A stretch of 64,000 nucleotides of DNA. Origin: an uncultured bacterium. GTDB taxonomy: Bacteria > Actinomycetota > Coriobacteriia > Coriobacteriales > Coriobacteriaceae. A model generated the notes under the pieces. It was not told the origin of the DNA. It was given only the letters and a program-made list of their open reading frames with translations, and ran no database searches. Shown here in pieces: positions 1-9,213 of the stretch. The first letter of the stretch is position 1; each line of letters opens with the position of its first letter. The translations under genes were made by a program, and so were the position numbers. Where the stretch lies: positions 1-64,000 of the forward strand of contig CAJMRD010000001.1 in assembly GCA_905215725.1 (NCBI GenBank). Reading direction: 5' to 3'.

Positions 1-1
1 C

Positions 2-787
2 ACGGTTGCCACCAAAGCCGCCGCGACCGCCACGGTCGCCGCCACGGTCACCAAAGCCGCCACGGCCGCCACGATCGCCACCGCGACCGCCGCGGTCGCC
101 ACCACGGCCACCACGATCGCCAAAGCCGCCGCGACCACCACGGTCGCCGCCACGGCCACCACGGTCGTCACGGCCGCCGCGAGGACCGCGATCCTCGTCC
201 AGGCCCATGGCGACGAGCGGAGCGATAACCTTATCGAGAGCGGCCATCAGCTCGGTGGCCTCCTCGTAAGAAAGCTCGGGCAGGAGCTTCTCCTTCTTGT
301 TGGCAAGCTCGACCAGGCCCTCAGCGGCATCCTCGGCGGCGAAGACAACAATCTTGCGCATATCGCCCTCGGCGTCGTCGATGCGGCCGACCAGATCGGC
401 AGCCTCGGCCTCGGCCATCAGGCCATCGAGCTCACGAAGGCGCATGCCCAGCAGGTCGGACATTTCCTTCTGCTCCATCTTGGGCTTGAGGTCAAGAAGC
501 TTGATGGCGCGCTCGATGTTCGCCATGCGCTCGGCCTTGGCCTCCTCCTCCTTGGAAATAGCAAAGCGACGGCTACGCAGCAGGCGAGCGGCCTTCTGCA
601 TCTTGTCCATCAGCTCTTCGTCATCGTAATCAACGGCGGCCTCGACAACCTCGGCCTCCTCCTCGGCGGAAACCTCGTCAGCAGCCTCAACCTCGGCAGC
701 TTCGGTCTCCACGGTCTCGACTGCCTCGACCTCGGCAGTCATGGTCTCGTTCTCGGTCTCGTTCATGATCTCTTCGTTCTCGGACAT
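2..787 (-). CDS. MarR-like winged-helix protein with RGG-repeat tail (C-terminus cut by window edge)
   Basis: The reading frame begins at ATG 787 and stays open to the window edge, so the C-terminus is missing. The first ~45 residues are almost all Glu, Ala, Val and Thr (acidic, probably disordered). Residues ~55-165 form a winged-helix region like MarR regulators: a helix pair around KMEQKEMSDLLGMRLRELDG followed by a wing-like segment ending DMRKIVVFA. From ~residue 205 the chain turns into repeats of RGG, GGDRGG and GGFGDRGG, as in RNA-binding proteins. It stands alone upstream of the MFS gene. A role binding nucleic acid, perhaps RNA, is inferred. The repeat DNA also creates spurious proline/arginine-rich reading frames on the other strand. 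Confidence 0.75.
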   Translation of the reverse strand, partial: MSENEEIMNETENETMTAEVEAVETVETEAAEVEAADEVSAEEEAEVVEAAVDYDDEELMDKMQKAARLLRSRRFAISKEEEAKAERMANIERAIKLLDLKPKMEQKEMSDLLGMRLRELDGLMAEAEAADLVGRIDDAEGDMRKIVVFAAEDAAEGLVELANKKEKLLPELSYEEATELMAALDKVIAPLVAMGLDEDRGPRGGRDDRGGRGGDRGGRGGFGDRGGRGGDRGGRGGDRGGRGGFGDRGGDRGGRGGFGGNR

Positions 788-939
788 GAGACTCCTTCTT
801 GGCCCTCTCGGGCATCATCGCCCCATTCGCGGGGCCCGTCGCGCACTCTTTGCGCTTTAAACATTCATGCCTCTCGGCAAAACGTCCATTAGTTTATGGT
901 GTCGCCATCTAATCTAGCTGCAGAATCTATGTGCACACA

Positions 940-2355
940 TTAATGCGACATGTGTGACTCGCGACGAGCGTACACCAGCGACGCCACAAACCCGACCACG
1001 GCAATCACGGCTGCCACGCGCACGGCAGTTGCAAATCCAATCGCCTGGGCAACGTCGGTCGCAGCGCCAGCCGCGCCGGCAGTCGCTGCAGAACTCGAGA
1101 GCAGGCCGATAAACAGGGACGGGCCAAACGATGCGGCAATCATGTTCCACGTGTTAAGCAATGCCGTTCCGTGAGGATGTTCAGCGGCAGGCAGCGTCTC
1201 CAATCCGGCCGTTTGCGAGGGGCTCAGCACCAAACCGACTCCGGCATACACCACAACGGTCAGCGCCACAACGACGCCGATGTTCATGCTTGCCGCCGTC
1301 ATCGAGATTGCAATCTGTCCCACGGCAATCAGGGCAAAGCCGACCGGCAGCAGCGGCCATGCGCCACGGGCGTCCATCACGCGTCCGCCCACAATCGAGG
1401 TCACGGCGTTGCAGGCAATCGCCGGCAAAATGAGCAAGCCCGCAATAAGTGCGGTCATGCCGTATGCGCCCTCAAAATAGAGCGGCAACAAAACGCTCAT
1501 CGAGAACGTCGTCATCATCGACACCACCACAAGCAAACACGCAGGCCAAAAGCGAAAGCTCGCCATGGGACGCACGTTAAGCACCGGATGCTCGAGCTTG
1601 AGCTGACGGGCCGCAAACAGGCCGAGCAGCACAATGGCGGCGAAAAGCGCCACGATGCCGGCAATCAGATTGGTCGAGAACTCGCCTACGGAATACACAA
1701 ATGCCGTAATGCCGGCGGCGAGCAAAACAACCGACAGAATATCAAGCGTGGTGTTCGAGCGCTCTCCGACATTCTGAACAAGCTTAACGCCCGCCGCAGC
1801 GACCACAATGCCGCCCACCAGCGGCACTACGAACACCGCCCTCCAGCCAAATAACGTGCACATAAGACCGCTAATCACGGGTCCAAACGCCGGTCCTAGC
1901 GTAATGCAGGCGCCGCCCAGGCTCAGATACAAACCGAGCTTCTCGCGCGGGGCGCAAGACAGCACCACGTTCATCATGAGCGGGAACAAGATGCCCGATC
2001 CCGCAGCCTGCAAAATACGACTTGGCAGCAAAACGCTAAACGACGGAGCGACCAGGCACAGGACTTCGCCGGCGACCATGCATCCGCATGCGAAAAACAG
2101 CAGCTTGCGCGTCGAGAAACGGCCGGACAGGAAGGCCATGATGGCCGTAAAGATCGACGTCACGATCATGTAGCCCGAGACGAGCCACTGTGCCGTGGTG
2201 GCACTCACCGAAAAGGCTGCCATAATGTCGTGCAACGCCACGTTAATGATGTTCTCGTTAAACGCGGCAACAAAGGCTGCAATATACATTACGACGAGAA
2301 TCGCCGCAGAGGCCGATGGCGTTACTTGAACTTGTTGCTGAGATTTGCTCCCCAT
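940..2355 (-). CDS. MFS drug/metabolite exporter, DHA2 (EmrB/QacA) type
   Basis: The 471-residue protein is almost entirely hydrophobic helices. It carries the DHA2-type N-terminus (NENIINVALHDIMAAF, then TTAQWLVSGYMI) and an arginine-bearing loop (FSTRKLLFF) as in proton-driven multidrug exporters. The start at 2355 is preceded by AGGAAGG. A longer frame extends upstream over the divergent deformylase but has no ribosome site and is not membrane-like. It is transcribed divergently from the deformylase/LysR pair. The substrate cannot be read from the sequence; drug or metabolite efflux at the cytoplasmic membrane is the family role. Confidence 0.88.
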   Translation of the reverse strand: MGSKSQQQVQVTPSASAAILVVMYIAAFVAAFNENIINVALHDIMAAFSVSATTAQWLVSGYMIVTSIFTAIMAFLSGRFSTRKLLFFACGCMVAGEVLCLVAPSFSVLLPSRILQAAGSGILFPLMMNVVLSCAPREKLGLYLSLGGACITLGPAFGPVISGLMCTLFGWRAVFVVPLVGGIVVAAAGVKLVQNVGERSNTTLDILSVVLLAAGITAFVYSVGEFSTNLIAGIVALFAAIVLLGLFAARQLKLEHPVLNVRPMASFRFWPACLLVVVSMMTTFSMSVLLPLYFEGAYGMTALIAGLLILPAIACNAVTSIVGGRVMDARGAWPLLPVGFALIAVGQIAISMTAASMNIGVVVALTVVVYAGVGLVLSPSQTAGLETLPAAEHPHGTALLNTWNMIAASFGPSLFIGLLSSSAATAGAAGAATDVAQAIGFATAVRVAAVIAVVGFVASLVYARRESHMSH

Positions 2356-2560
2356 GCATTTCCTTCCTCTTGGAACGACAGTCGCATCGCCCCAGAGGAA
2401 CGGTCCAGGGCGAAAAATGAGCCCTAGACTTACGCCAGACGCCGTACACGACGAATCTGGCAACATGGTCCAACATCGAAAGATTGTAACGCGGACGCAC
2501 AGCTTTCCTTCCGCGCTATTATTAAAAGTCCACGAAAGCATAAGACATGAGGAGCCCGCC

Positions 2561-2971
2561 ATGATTAAGCCCATCATGAAATCCGAGTTCTTTTTGCGTC
2601 TGCCTTCCGAAGACGCGGGACCCGACGATGCCGCAACCGGGCAGGATCTCCTGGATACACTCCACGAGCATGAGCGCGAGTGCGTGGGCCTCGCCGCCAA
2701 CATGATCGGCGTGCGCAAACGCATCATCTGCGTAAAGGACGGCAACAGGACACTCCTGATGTACAACCCTCAAATTCTTGAGCAGGTCAATGCCTATCAG
2801 ACGAGCGAAGGATGCCTCTCGCTGACCGGCGAGCGTCCCTGTACCCGCTATCGCCGCATTAAGGTTGAGTATTTGGACGAGAACTTCGTTCACCGCATCA
2901 AAAACTTCTCGGGCTACACCGCCGAGATCATCCAGCACGAAATCGACCACTGCAATGGCGTCGTGGTTTAG
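2561..2971 (+). CDS. Peptide deformylase (catalytic motifs intact)
   Basis: A short (136 aa) deformylase that would remove the formyl group from nascent N-termini. The three family motifs are visible: GLAANMIG (motif 1, with Asn where most enzymes have Gln), EGCLS with the metal-binding Cys, and HEIDH with two metal-binding His and the catalytic Glu. The start ATG 2561 follows GAGGAG. The LysR gene begins 36 bases after the stop, so the two may be co-transcribed. It is shorter than typical 160-190 aa enzymes, lacking a C-terminal extension, and resembles a second deformylase-like gene at 16613-17032 that has lost key residues. It may be an accessory rather than the housekeeping enzyme. Confidence 0.85.
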   Translation: MIKPIMKSEFFLRLPSEDAGPDDAATGQDLLDTLHEHERECVGLAANMIGVRKRIICVKDGNRTLLMYNPQILEQVNAYQTSEGCLSLTGERPCTRYRRIKVEYLDENFVHRIKNFSGYTAEIIQHEIDHCNGVVV

Positions 2972-3007
2972 GCCACCTGCCAAAATGAGGGTACCGGAGG
3001 CCTCCCT

Positions 3008-3931
3008 ATGGATATCAGCCGCTTTGGCGAATTCGCCATCTTAGCGCAGTCACGCACGTTTCTTGATGCGGCGGAACTGCTTTTCATGTCGCAATCAACC
3101 CTCTCCAAGCACATCATGGCAATGGAGCACGAACTCGGCTGCAAGCTCATCGATCGAAGCCAGCGCCACGTAACACTCACCGCGCAAGGTGAAGCGCTCC
3201 TCCCCTATGCGCAAAAAATTGCGACGCTTCAGCACCGCTATCTTGCCGCCATTCAAATAGGCGCAGGTGAGCCGCTCGAGCACCTCACCGTAGGTTCTAT
3301 CCCCATTATGGCCCCTTATGGGATCACGGACGCCGTCATCGATTTTCAGCAGGCGAACCCCTCATATTCTGTTGAGCTCATCGAGGGCGAGGGCGACACA
3401 CTCAAGCGTATGCTCCTGCACGAGGACATTGACCTGGCCTTCATCCGTGACAGTGGCGCCATCGAGCCGGAGTTCAAAAAGATTCCCTTTACGACTGACC
3501 GGCTCGTGGCCGTCCTTCCGCTCGACCATCCGCTCGCCGAACGTGACACCGTCGAGATAGACGACCTTATCGACGAGAATTTCCTCATGCTTCCCCAAGG
3601 CTCGTTCGTAAGCGAGCTCGTCCTTTCCCTTTGTCGCGAAGCTGGATTTGGCCCACGCGTTACGTTCACCGGCAAACGAGCCGAGAACATCATCTCTCTT
3701 GTCGCACGCGGCGCCGGCGTCTCATTCCTCATGCGCAAGCCGGCGGAATCACTTGCCAGCGGAAAGGTAGCCCTGGTGCCGCTTGAGCCCGCGACGACCT
3801 CCGAGGTCAGGCTCTACCTCAAGCGGAACGCCGCGCACTCGCAGGCGGTCGTCTCGTTCATCGGCTTCCTCCCCTACCGTCAGCTCCTGCAGGGCGACCG
3901 TGCGTCTTCCACCGCGGCACGACCGTCATAA
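3008..3931 (+). CDS. LysR-family transcriptional regulator
   Basis: This 307-residue protein has the LysR layout: N-terminal winged helix-turn-helix (residues ~1-65, including SQSTLSKHIMAMEHELGCKL) and a periplasmic-binding-like effector domain from ~90. It lies 36 bases after the deformylase and ends just before a bidirectional hairpin that separates it from the convergent PTS operon. LysR proteins usually act on adjacent genes, so the deformylase or the divergent MFS gene are candidate targets; the PTS operon is less likely because its promoter lies 5 kb away. The effector is unknown. Confidence 0.9.
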   Translation: MDISRFGEFAILAQSRTFLDAAELLFMSQSTLSKHIMAMEHELGCKLIDRSQRHVTLTAQGEALLPYAQKIATLQHRYLAAIQIGAGEPLEHLTVGSIPIMAPYGITDAVIDFQQANPSYSVELIEGEGDTLKRMLLHEDIDLAFIRDSGAIEPEFKKIPFTTDRLVAVLPLDHPLAERDTVEIDDLIDENFLMLPQGSFVSELVLSLCREAGFGPRVTFTGKRAENIISLVARGAGVSFLMRKPAESLASGKVALVPLEPATTSEVRLYLKRNAAHSQAVVSFIGFLPYRQLLQGDRASSTAARPS

Positions 3932-3993
3932 TCCCCGCTGCTCCACAACCGCAGACTTGTGTCCGCAAACACGCTGACAACGACACAAAACAC

Positions 3994-4034
3994 AAATATG
4001 CCTCGGGCGGCACGTCGCCGTCCGAGGCATATTT
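3994..4034. terminator. Bidirectional hairpin terminator between LysR and PTS genes
   Basis: A 13-bp perfect stem, AAATATGCCTCGG (3994-4006) and its complement (4022-4034), with a 15-base loop. It lies between two convergent genes, and the A-rich 5' arm gives a T-rich 3' end on either strand. Confidence 0.8.
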
Positions 4035-4054
4035 AGTTAAAGTGCGCAGACAGA

Positions 4055-5497
4055 CTAGTCCACCGAGATGTTGAGCGCCTTACCGCCCTCGTCCTTCCTG
4101 GTACCGATCGCCATAGCGGCGACAAGAGCCAGAACGAAAGCGACCACACCGGAGATGACAAGGCCGATAAAGCCCGTGTCGATGCCGGCAGGGTTAATAA
4201 AGCTCGGGAAACCGAGCGGGCCGGAGGCACCGAAGGCATAGAGTTTGGCACCCATGAGGCCGGCGATGGCGCCGCCTACACCAGCGGAAATAAAGGTTGC
4301 CCACATAAGGCGCTTACGCGGCAGCAAGATGGCGTAAAGCGCAGGCTCGTTGACACCGAAAATCGAAGAGACAAGGGCGGGAATGTTGACGGCAGCATTT
4401 TCCTCGGAGTCCTTGGTTCGGATGACCATGCCAAGCACAGCACCGGCGATGGCACAACCGCCTGCATACACGAGCGGGTTAATGAGGTCATAGCCGTAGG
4501 TTGCGACATCGAGAAACCACAGCGGGATGATACCCCAGTGCAGGCCGAACATGACGAGCAGGCTCCAGAACGTGCCGATGACGAAGCCGGCGATGGCGGG
4601 CTGGAAGTTGATGAGCATCAAGATGATCTGGGCAACGATGTTGGAGAGGACCGTCATGACCGGACCGACCACAAGCAGGCCAAGGATGCCGCAAATGAGG
4701 AGCGTCAGGATGTTGGAGAAGAACGAGCTCACAAGCGCGGGCAGCGCGTTAGAAAGGGCCTTGTGCACCTTGGAGGCAATCCAGACGATAAAGATCGCAG
4801 GCAGAATCGTCGATGAGTAATTCTGCATGATCAGCGGGATGCCAAAAATATCACCGTAGACATTGGACTCGAAGACCGTGCCGGCGCCGAGCGTGTAGAG
4901 CGGATCTCCGCCCATAAGGGCAACGAGCGTCGGGTAGACGAGGATACCACCGAGCGCCATTCCCATAACGGGCTTAAGTCCGAACTTCTTGGCCGACGTC
5001 CAGCCAATGATTAGCGGAAAGTAATAGAAGACCGAATCTCCGATTGCCGAGAGCGTCACATACGTATTGCTGTCCTTGGCAAGCCAACCGGCAACCGTGC
5101 AGAGCGCGAGCATCGACTTGATAAAGCCACCGGCCATAAGCACGCCAAGAACCGGTTGCAGAATCTCGGAGATGATGGCCAGCAGACGCGAGAATGGATC
5201 GCCCTTTTTGACGTCGTCGCCTTCATCGATATCGAGTGCGGGTTTGGAGTCGAACCCGCCAATCTGAACAAGGTCGTTGTAGACGGCCTCGACAGTGGCA
5301 CCAATCACGACCTGATACTGTCCGCCGGCCTGGATGACGTCAACGACGCCCTTCGTCGCCTTAAGCTCATTGGTCTGGGCGAGCGATTCATCCTTGAGGT
5401 GGAAGCGGAGACGCGTAATGCAGTGGCTCACGTCTAACACATTGTCTCGACCACCGACCTTTGTGATGATTTCATCGCAAAGCTTCTGGTATTTCAT
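4055..5497 (-). CDS. PTS beta-glucoside-type transporter subunit EIIBC
   Basis: A 480-residue phosphotransferase permease. The EIIB domain (residues 1-~80) has the phosphorylated Cys in SHCITRLRFHL. A linker leads into a multi-helix EIIC domain (~100-460). No EIIA domain follows, so it needs a EIIA from elsewhere. The start at 5497 has AAGGAG nine bases upstream. It is the last gene of an apparent operon (9136 to 4055), 193 bases after the ceramidase-like hydrolase. The sugar cannot be told from sequence; family members carry beta-glucosides, sucrose or trehalose. The company of hydrolases suggests a modified glycoside. Confidence 0.9.
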   Translation of the reverse strand: MKYQKLCDEIITKVGGRDNVLDVSHCITRLRFHLKDESLAQTNELKATKGVVDVIQAGGQYQVVIGATVEAVYNDLVQIGGFDSKPALDIDEGDDVKKGDPFSRLLAIISEILQPVLGVLMAGGFIKSMLALCTVAGWLAKDSNTYVTLSAIGDSVFYYFPLIIGWTSAKKFGLKPVMGMALGGILVYPTLVALMGGDPLYTLGAGTVFESNVYGDIFGIPLIMQNYSSTILPAIFIVWIASKVHKALSNALPALVSSFFSNILTLLICGILGLLVVGPVMTVLSNIVAQIILMLINFQPAIAGFVIGTFWSLLVMFGLHWGIIPLWFLDVATYGYDLINPLVYAGGCAIAGAVLGMVIRTKDSEENAAVNIPALVSSIFGVNEPALYAILLPRKRLMWATFISAGVGGAIAGLMGAKLYAFGASGPLGFPSFINPAGIDTGFIGLVISGVVAFVLALVAAMAIGTRKDEGGKALNISVD

Positions 5498-5690
5498 GGA
5501 ATTCTCCTTTTTCTGAGCGGGGTATAGCATCGATTTCATGCCTCCGTAGTCGACGTGGGAGGGCAAGGAACCCGCTTCCCCCTTTGAAATCCGCGGACGC
5601 ACGTACGCCCGGGATGGGAAACGGCAGAGAAGATGGAAGATGCCGATCACATGGCAGCGAGCCTCATTGGCCCATGTCACGCAATCAGGC

Positions 5691-6809
5691 CTACAGACGC
5701 GAATCTGCTGCGCCGAGAAGTCTCGTCGTCTGGCAGAACTTGTCACACAGACGTTCCGGTTCGCCCTGGGGAATCTGAGTACGCTCGGTCTCAAAGGAGA
5801 GGCCGTACTCGCGTGCCGGAAGGAAATACTCGAAATAGCCGTTGGTGTAACCGCAAACTATTCCCTCGACCGGGCATTCGCGCTTCATGCGAATACCCAA
5901 GTCGCTGCCGAGCTCACTCGGGAACACAAAGAGATGCAGGCCGCCCAAACTGATGACGACACACTTAAGCGTGAGCGAAAAGTCGTCATGGGCAACGGTG
6001 TGATAGAACGTCTGAGGCTCGATGCGGTCGAGAACGACCTCGCGATCGAGCTTGATCTGGGAAATCGCCTCGGCAAGACCGGTCGAAACGCGCTCGACCT
6101 CGGGAATGCCGCGTCCCTGACGAAAATTGCGGTCGCTACAGTCGCCAGCAGCACCGACGACCATGGCCGGATAGTAACCAAGACTCTGAGCGAGCTTTTT
6201 GCCGGTAAGACCGGCGAGTTCGCTCGTGAGCTCCGTGCAGTCGGGTCCGACGCAAGCGGAATGCACCGCCCAGTTCACAAAGCCCGCAAATGGCTTGCCT
6301 TCGGTATCGAAGAACGATACGACAATGACCTCATTGTCGGCGAGTTCACCTGGGATGATGCGGTTGTCGTAGAAACCGGTGATGACCTGCTTGCCCAAGC
6401 GACAAATCGCGGGCTGTGCGTTGGCGCGGCACTCCTCAAAGCATTGGCAAATGGTATCGAGGAACCAGCGGTAGTAGTTCTCGTCGAATTTTCCCGTCCA
6501 CCAGCTGCGGTGGTAAGCGACGATTGAAGTATGGTCGTGCGTCGCCGAGAGCAGGACGCAATCACGGTCAATGCCGTAGCGCTCGGCGAGCATTGTCTTG
6601 ACTTCCTCGGCCATGCTTTCCTCGAACTCGAGGACATCGGCATTAAAGAGAAACACTTCACGTTCGCCTTGCTGGAAGAGGATGGCGTTGGCGAAGACGT
6701 CGTCATGGACGCCTGTCGCAGGCTCCAGACGGTTGGGAAGATTGCGGTAGCCAATCAGGTAGATGTCGCCCTGTGGGGTGATTTTGCGGCGCGCGTGTCC
6801 AATGTTCAT
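5691..6809 (-). CDS. Neutral/alkaline ceramidase-like hydrolase (paralogue A)
   Basis: The 372-residue protein resembles the N-terminal catalytic part of neutral/alkaline ceramidases: start NIGHARRKITPQ, then GVHDDVFANAI, a His-rich SATHDHTS segment like the ceramidase zinc site, WAVHSA, and GAAGDCSDRN, which matches the GD-Ser region holding the ceramidase nucleophile. There is no signal peptide, so it should be cytoplasmic, unlike secreted ceramidases. The start ATG 6809 has AGAAGGAG upstream. It lies 18 bases after paralogue B and before the PTS gene. Amide hydrolysis of an imported compound is an inference; the true substrate is unknown. Confidence 0.7.
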   Translation of the reverse strand: MNIGHARRKITPQGDIYLIGYRNLPNRLEPATGVHDDVFANAILFQQGEREVFLFNADVLEFEESMAEEVKTMLAERYGIDRDCVLLSATHDHTSIVAYHRSWWTGKFDENYYRWFLDTICQCFEECRANAQPAICRLGKQVITGFYDNRIIPGELADNEVIVVSFFDTEGKPFAGFVNWAVHSACVGPDCTELTSELAGLTGKKLAQSLGYYPAMVVGAAGDCSDRNFRQGRGIPEVERVSTGLAEAISQIKLDREVVLDRIEPQTFYHTVAHDDFSLTLKCVVISLGGLHLFVFPSELGSDLGIRMKRECPVEGIVCGYTNGYFEYFLPAREYGLSFETERTQIPQGEPERLCDKFCQTTRLLGAADSRL

Positions 6810-6827
6810 GCACGTTCTCCTTCTGTG

Positions 6828-8075
6828 TCACGCCGCATTCAAGGCGGCAATGATGATTTCGACGAGGCGCTCATGGGATCCGGCGGCAAAACCGGAGTTC
6901 ATGGCCTCATAGGTGATCTTTTCGTACGCGTCGGGAGCCGGTAGGTACTTCTGTCCGCCGTTGACGAGCGTGGCAAAGAACACAGAGCCGGACCGAGCGG
7001 CGCGCACAGTGGCGCCGAATGCACTCGAGACCTCAGGTTGTACGCCGACAAGCTCGACGTTTCCCAGCCGGAGCAGATAGACCCTCGTGCGCTGCTCGCC
7101 AGCGGCATGAAATTCATACGTTCGGTGCGGAGCCAAAGAGTGAAAATCGGCGCGTGTCTGAGCGGGCAGAAAAACGTCGACCGTGCGGGCATCGATGCCG
7201 GTGGCGTCATCCTCACGCGCCATGCGAGCGGCCTCGATCAAAGCATCGCCCAAGGCCTGCCCCTGCTGGTGCAGCATGCGGTATCCGTCTTCATGGGCAT
7301 CGACCGTCTGCTTAACGCCGGCCGCATCGAACACGACGTTCATGGCGTGCTCCGCCGGACCTTGGTCGCCCGCGGCGCCTGGCAGCAACAGGGCAACGCC
7401 GCCCAGCTCGCGCTCGAGTGACATGGCGGCAAAACCAAAGAGGTCTCCGCTCGCCATGCGCCTCCCCTCGGAGTCGCGCGACCCGTCGAGCACGGAGGAC
7501 TGAACGTCCGCCGTCGCGAGCACGGCAACATACTCGCCCCCGGCATCCCTTATGGCGAGTACGGGCATCGTGTGGTCGGCAAACCCCCTGGGATTCGAGC
7601 CCAACCACCAGCCGGCAGGCGTCTCAATGTCGCGATTAACGTTCACGGGGCATTCGCCCTCCACAGCGGCGAGCGTGGCAGAGCGAATGCCCGCAACAGC
7701 GCGCTCGACAGCCGTGCGGGCGGCAGCGACGAGCGCTGCGCGATAGCGCTCGTTGCGATTGCGGGTAGCATCGTCGGCAAGATGCCCGGGAGTGCGGACG
7801 TGAGGCATGGAAAACGTGTGGGTAGGAACCACCCAAGAATAAGCACCGCTGCAATTGGCGGCATCCTCAACAACCTCACGCAGATCGGCGAGTAGAGCCG
7901 GAGCGATCGAGGTGACCTCAAGCGAAAGGACGCAGGCGCATCGCCCCGTCCCCTCGATGATAAGGGCACGGGCGAAGACCTCATGACGGAGTTCGTCGAA
8001 ACCGTCGAACGGCAACACGTCCCCAAGATCGATAGCCACACGAGCGGCCCCAGCCCTCATCTCTCCTTCGTCCAT
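6828..8075 (-). CDS. Neutral/alkaline ceramidase-like protein (paralogue B)
   Basis: A 415-residue relative of the downstream gene: RAGAARVAIDLGDV at the start, FARALIIEG, PTHTFSMPH in place of the His-rich site, and GAAGDQGPAE where paralogue A has GAAGDCSDRN. The nucleophile-like Ser of A is therefore not present here, so A and B may act on different compounds or as a pair. It has no signal peptide. ATG 8075 is preceded by GGGGAG; a second in-frame ATG at 8060 is possible. Only 26 bases separate it from the amidohydrolase-like gene upstream, which supports one operon. Confidence 0.65.
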   Translation of the reverse strand: MDEGEMRAGAARVAIDLGDVLPFDGFDELRHEVFARALIIEGTGRCACVLSLEVTSIAPALLADLREVVEDAANCSGAYSWVVPTHTFSMPHVRTPGHLADDATRNRNERYRAALVAAARTAVERAVAGIRSATLAAVEGECPVNVNRDIETPAGWWLGSNPRGFADHTMPVLAIRDAGGEYVAVLATADVQSSVLDGSRDSEGRRMASGDLFGFAAMSLERELGGVALLLPGAAGDQGPAEHAMNVVFDAAGVKQTVDAHEDGYRMLHQQGQALGDALIEAARMAREDDATGIDARTVDVFLPAQTRADFHSLAPHRTYEFHAAGEQRTRVYLLRLGNVELVGVQPEVSSAFGATVRAARSGSVFFATLVNGGQKYLPAPDAYEKITYEAMNSGFAAGSHERLVEIIIAALNAA

Positions 8076-8101
8076 GGCAGATACTCCCCTCTGATTGCCG
8101 C

Positions 8102-9136
8102 TCACTCGACACCGTACAGTTGCTGCGCCGTACCGCCAAGCACAAGGTCGCTGTCTGTATCGCTCAGATTTGCAGCGCGAACGCAGGCGACACCCTCGGT
8201 GAGCCACTCGCGTTTAACGGGATAGCTCGTGCCAAAAACAATATGGTCTGCACCCAGCACGTCAACCGCGCAGGCAAGGAGTGTCTTGCCCCAAGGCTGA
8301 GCATGGGACATGTCGAAATAGATGTTGTTCTCGAGGCGCCTGGAAACGGTCTCGGTATCGACCTGAAAACGGCCAGAAGCATCAGGGCGCTTGGGACCAT
8401 GAGGCAGCAGCATCTCCTTAAACGCAAAGTATGCGCCGCCGAGCATGGAGTGGATCATCTTGATATTGGGGTAGCGTTCAAAGAAATCGCCAAAGATCTC
8501 TCGGCCGATCGCCGTAGTTTGGTCGACGCAGCGGCCATAAGAGCGGCGAAGGTTGTCGTACGTGAGAAGCGATTCGTTCTCGACCGGCACGGGAACATGG
8601 TGCACGTAAACGGTGACATGGCGTTCGTTCAGGTGCTCGAAAAAGCTCGAGAAGACCTGGTCGTCGAGATAGCGCTTGCCGTAGTGAGCGCAGAGCTGCA
8701 CACCCGCAAAACCATCGTCGAGCCTGCGGTCGAGCTCCTCCAAATTCGCTTTGGTGCCAAAGGGCGGCACGGCGACAAGCGGAATCAGACGGCCACTTGA
8801 CGCCTTCGCGTCAGCAGCCATACCGTCGTTGAAGCGCCGGCACATCTCGAGCGACATCCACTCATGGCAGCCGGGGAGTTTGAGAATCGCTTTATCGACC
8901 CCCGCCTCGTCCATGTCTGCCAGACGCTTCTCAAGGGTGTAGTCTCCCTCGATATAGTTGAGGCCCGGAAAGCCAGCGGGCTTTTCGATCACAATCTGTC
9001 GCTTGCCCGTGGGGCTTACGGTCAGGTAGCCCTCGGTTTCGTAAGCGCGGGGCACCTCGGCCAAAAACTGTTCACAGAGCGTCTCGTCATGGAAGATGCG
9101 CTCGTCAAACCAGTAGGAATTTGCATCGATAATCAT
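8102..9136 (-). CDS. Amidohydrolase-2 (ACMSD-like) family protein with degenerate metal site
   Basis: A 344-residue TIM-barrel protein of the amidohydrolase-2 family: the aspartate-rich start (MIIDANSYWFDE), ADMDEAGVDKAIL, YVHHVPVP at strand 5, IHSMLGG at strand 6, and the family ending VFGTSYPVKRE. The usual strand-1 His-X-His is replaced by Ala-Asn-Ser, and the strand-8 Asp of FG(S/T)DYP is Ser, so three of the metal ligands are missing. It may be a decarboxylase or hydrolase with changed chemistry, or inactive. It is the first gene of the operon; the start at 9136 has AAAGGCGG upstream. Confidence 0.75.
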   Translation of the reverse strand: MIIDANSYWFDERIFHDETLCEQFLAEVPRAYETEGYLTVSPTGKRQIVIEKPAGFPGLNYIEGDYTLEKRLADMDEAGVDKAILKLPGCHEWMSLEMCRRFNDGMAADAKASSGRLIPLVAVPPFGTKANLEELDRRLDDGFAGVQLCAHYGKRYLDDQVFSSFFEHLNERHVTVYVHHVPVPVENESLLTYDNLRRSYGRCVDQTTAIGREIFGDFFERYPNIKMIHSMLGGAYFAFKEMLLPHGPKRPDASGRFQVDTETVSRRLENNIYFDMSHAQPWGKTLLACAVDVLGADHIVFGTSYPVKREWLTEGVACVRAANLSDTDSDLVLGGTAQQLYGVE

Positions 9137-9213
9137 TGGTGGGGACCGCCTTTCATCTTGTCGAGAACATTCTAAAAAAGCGGACACACGGACATCAATT
9201 CCAGTTGAAGCAC

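Noticed and set aside
6..629. Plus-strand Pro/Arg- and Ser/Ala-rich reading frames
   Set aside because: They are the reverse strand of the MarR-RGG gene; the repeats on the minus strand encode regular RGG units with a start and ribosome-like context.
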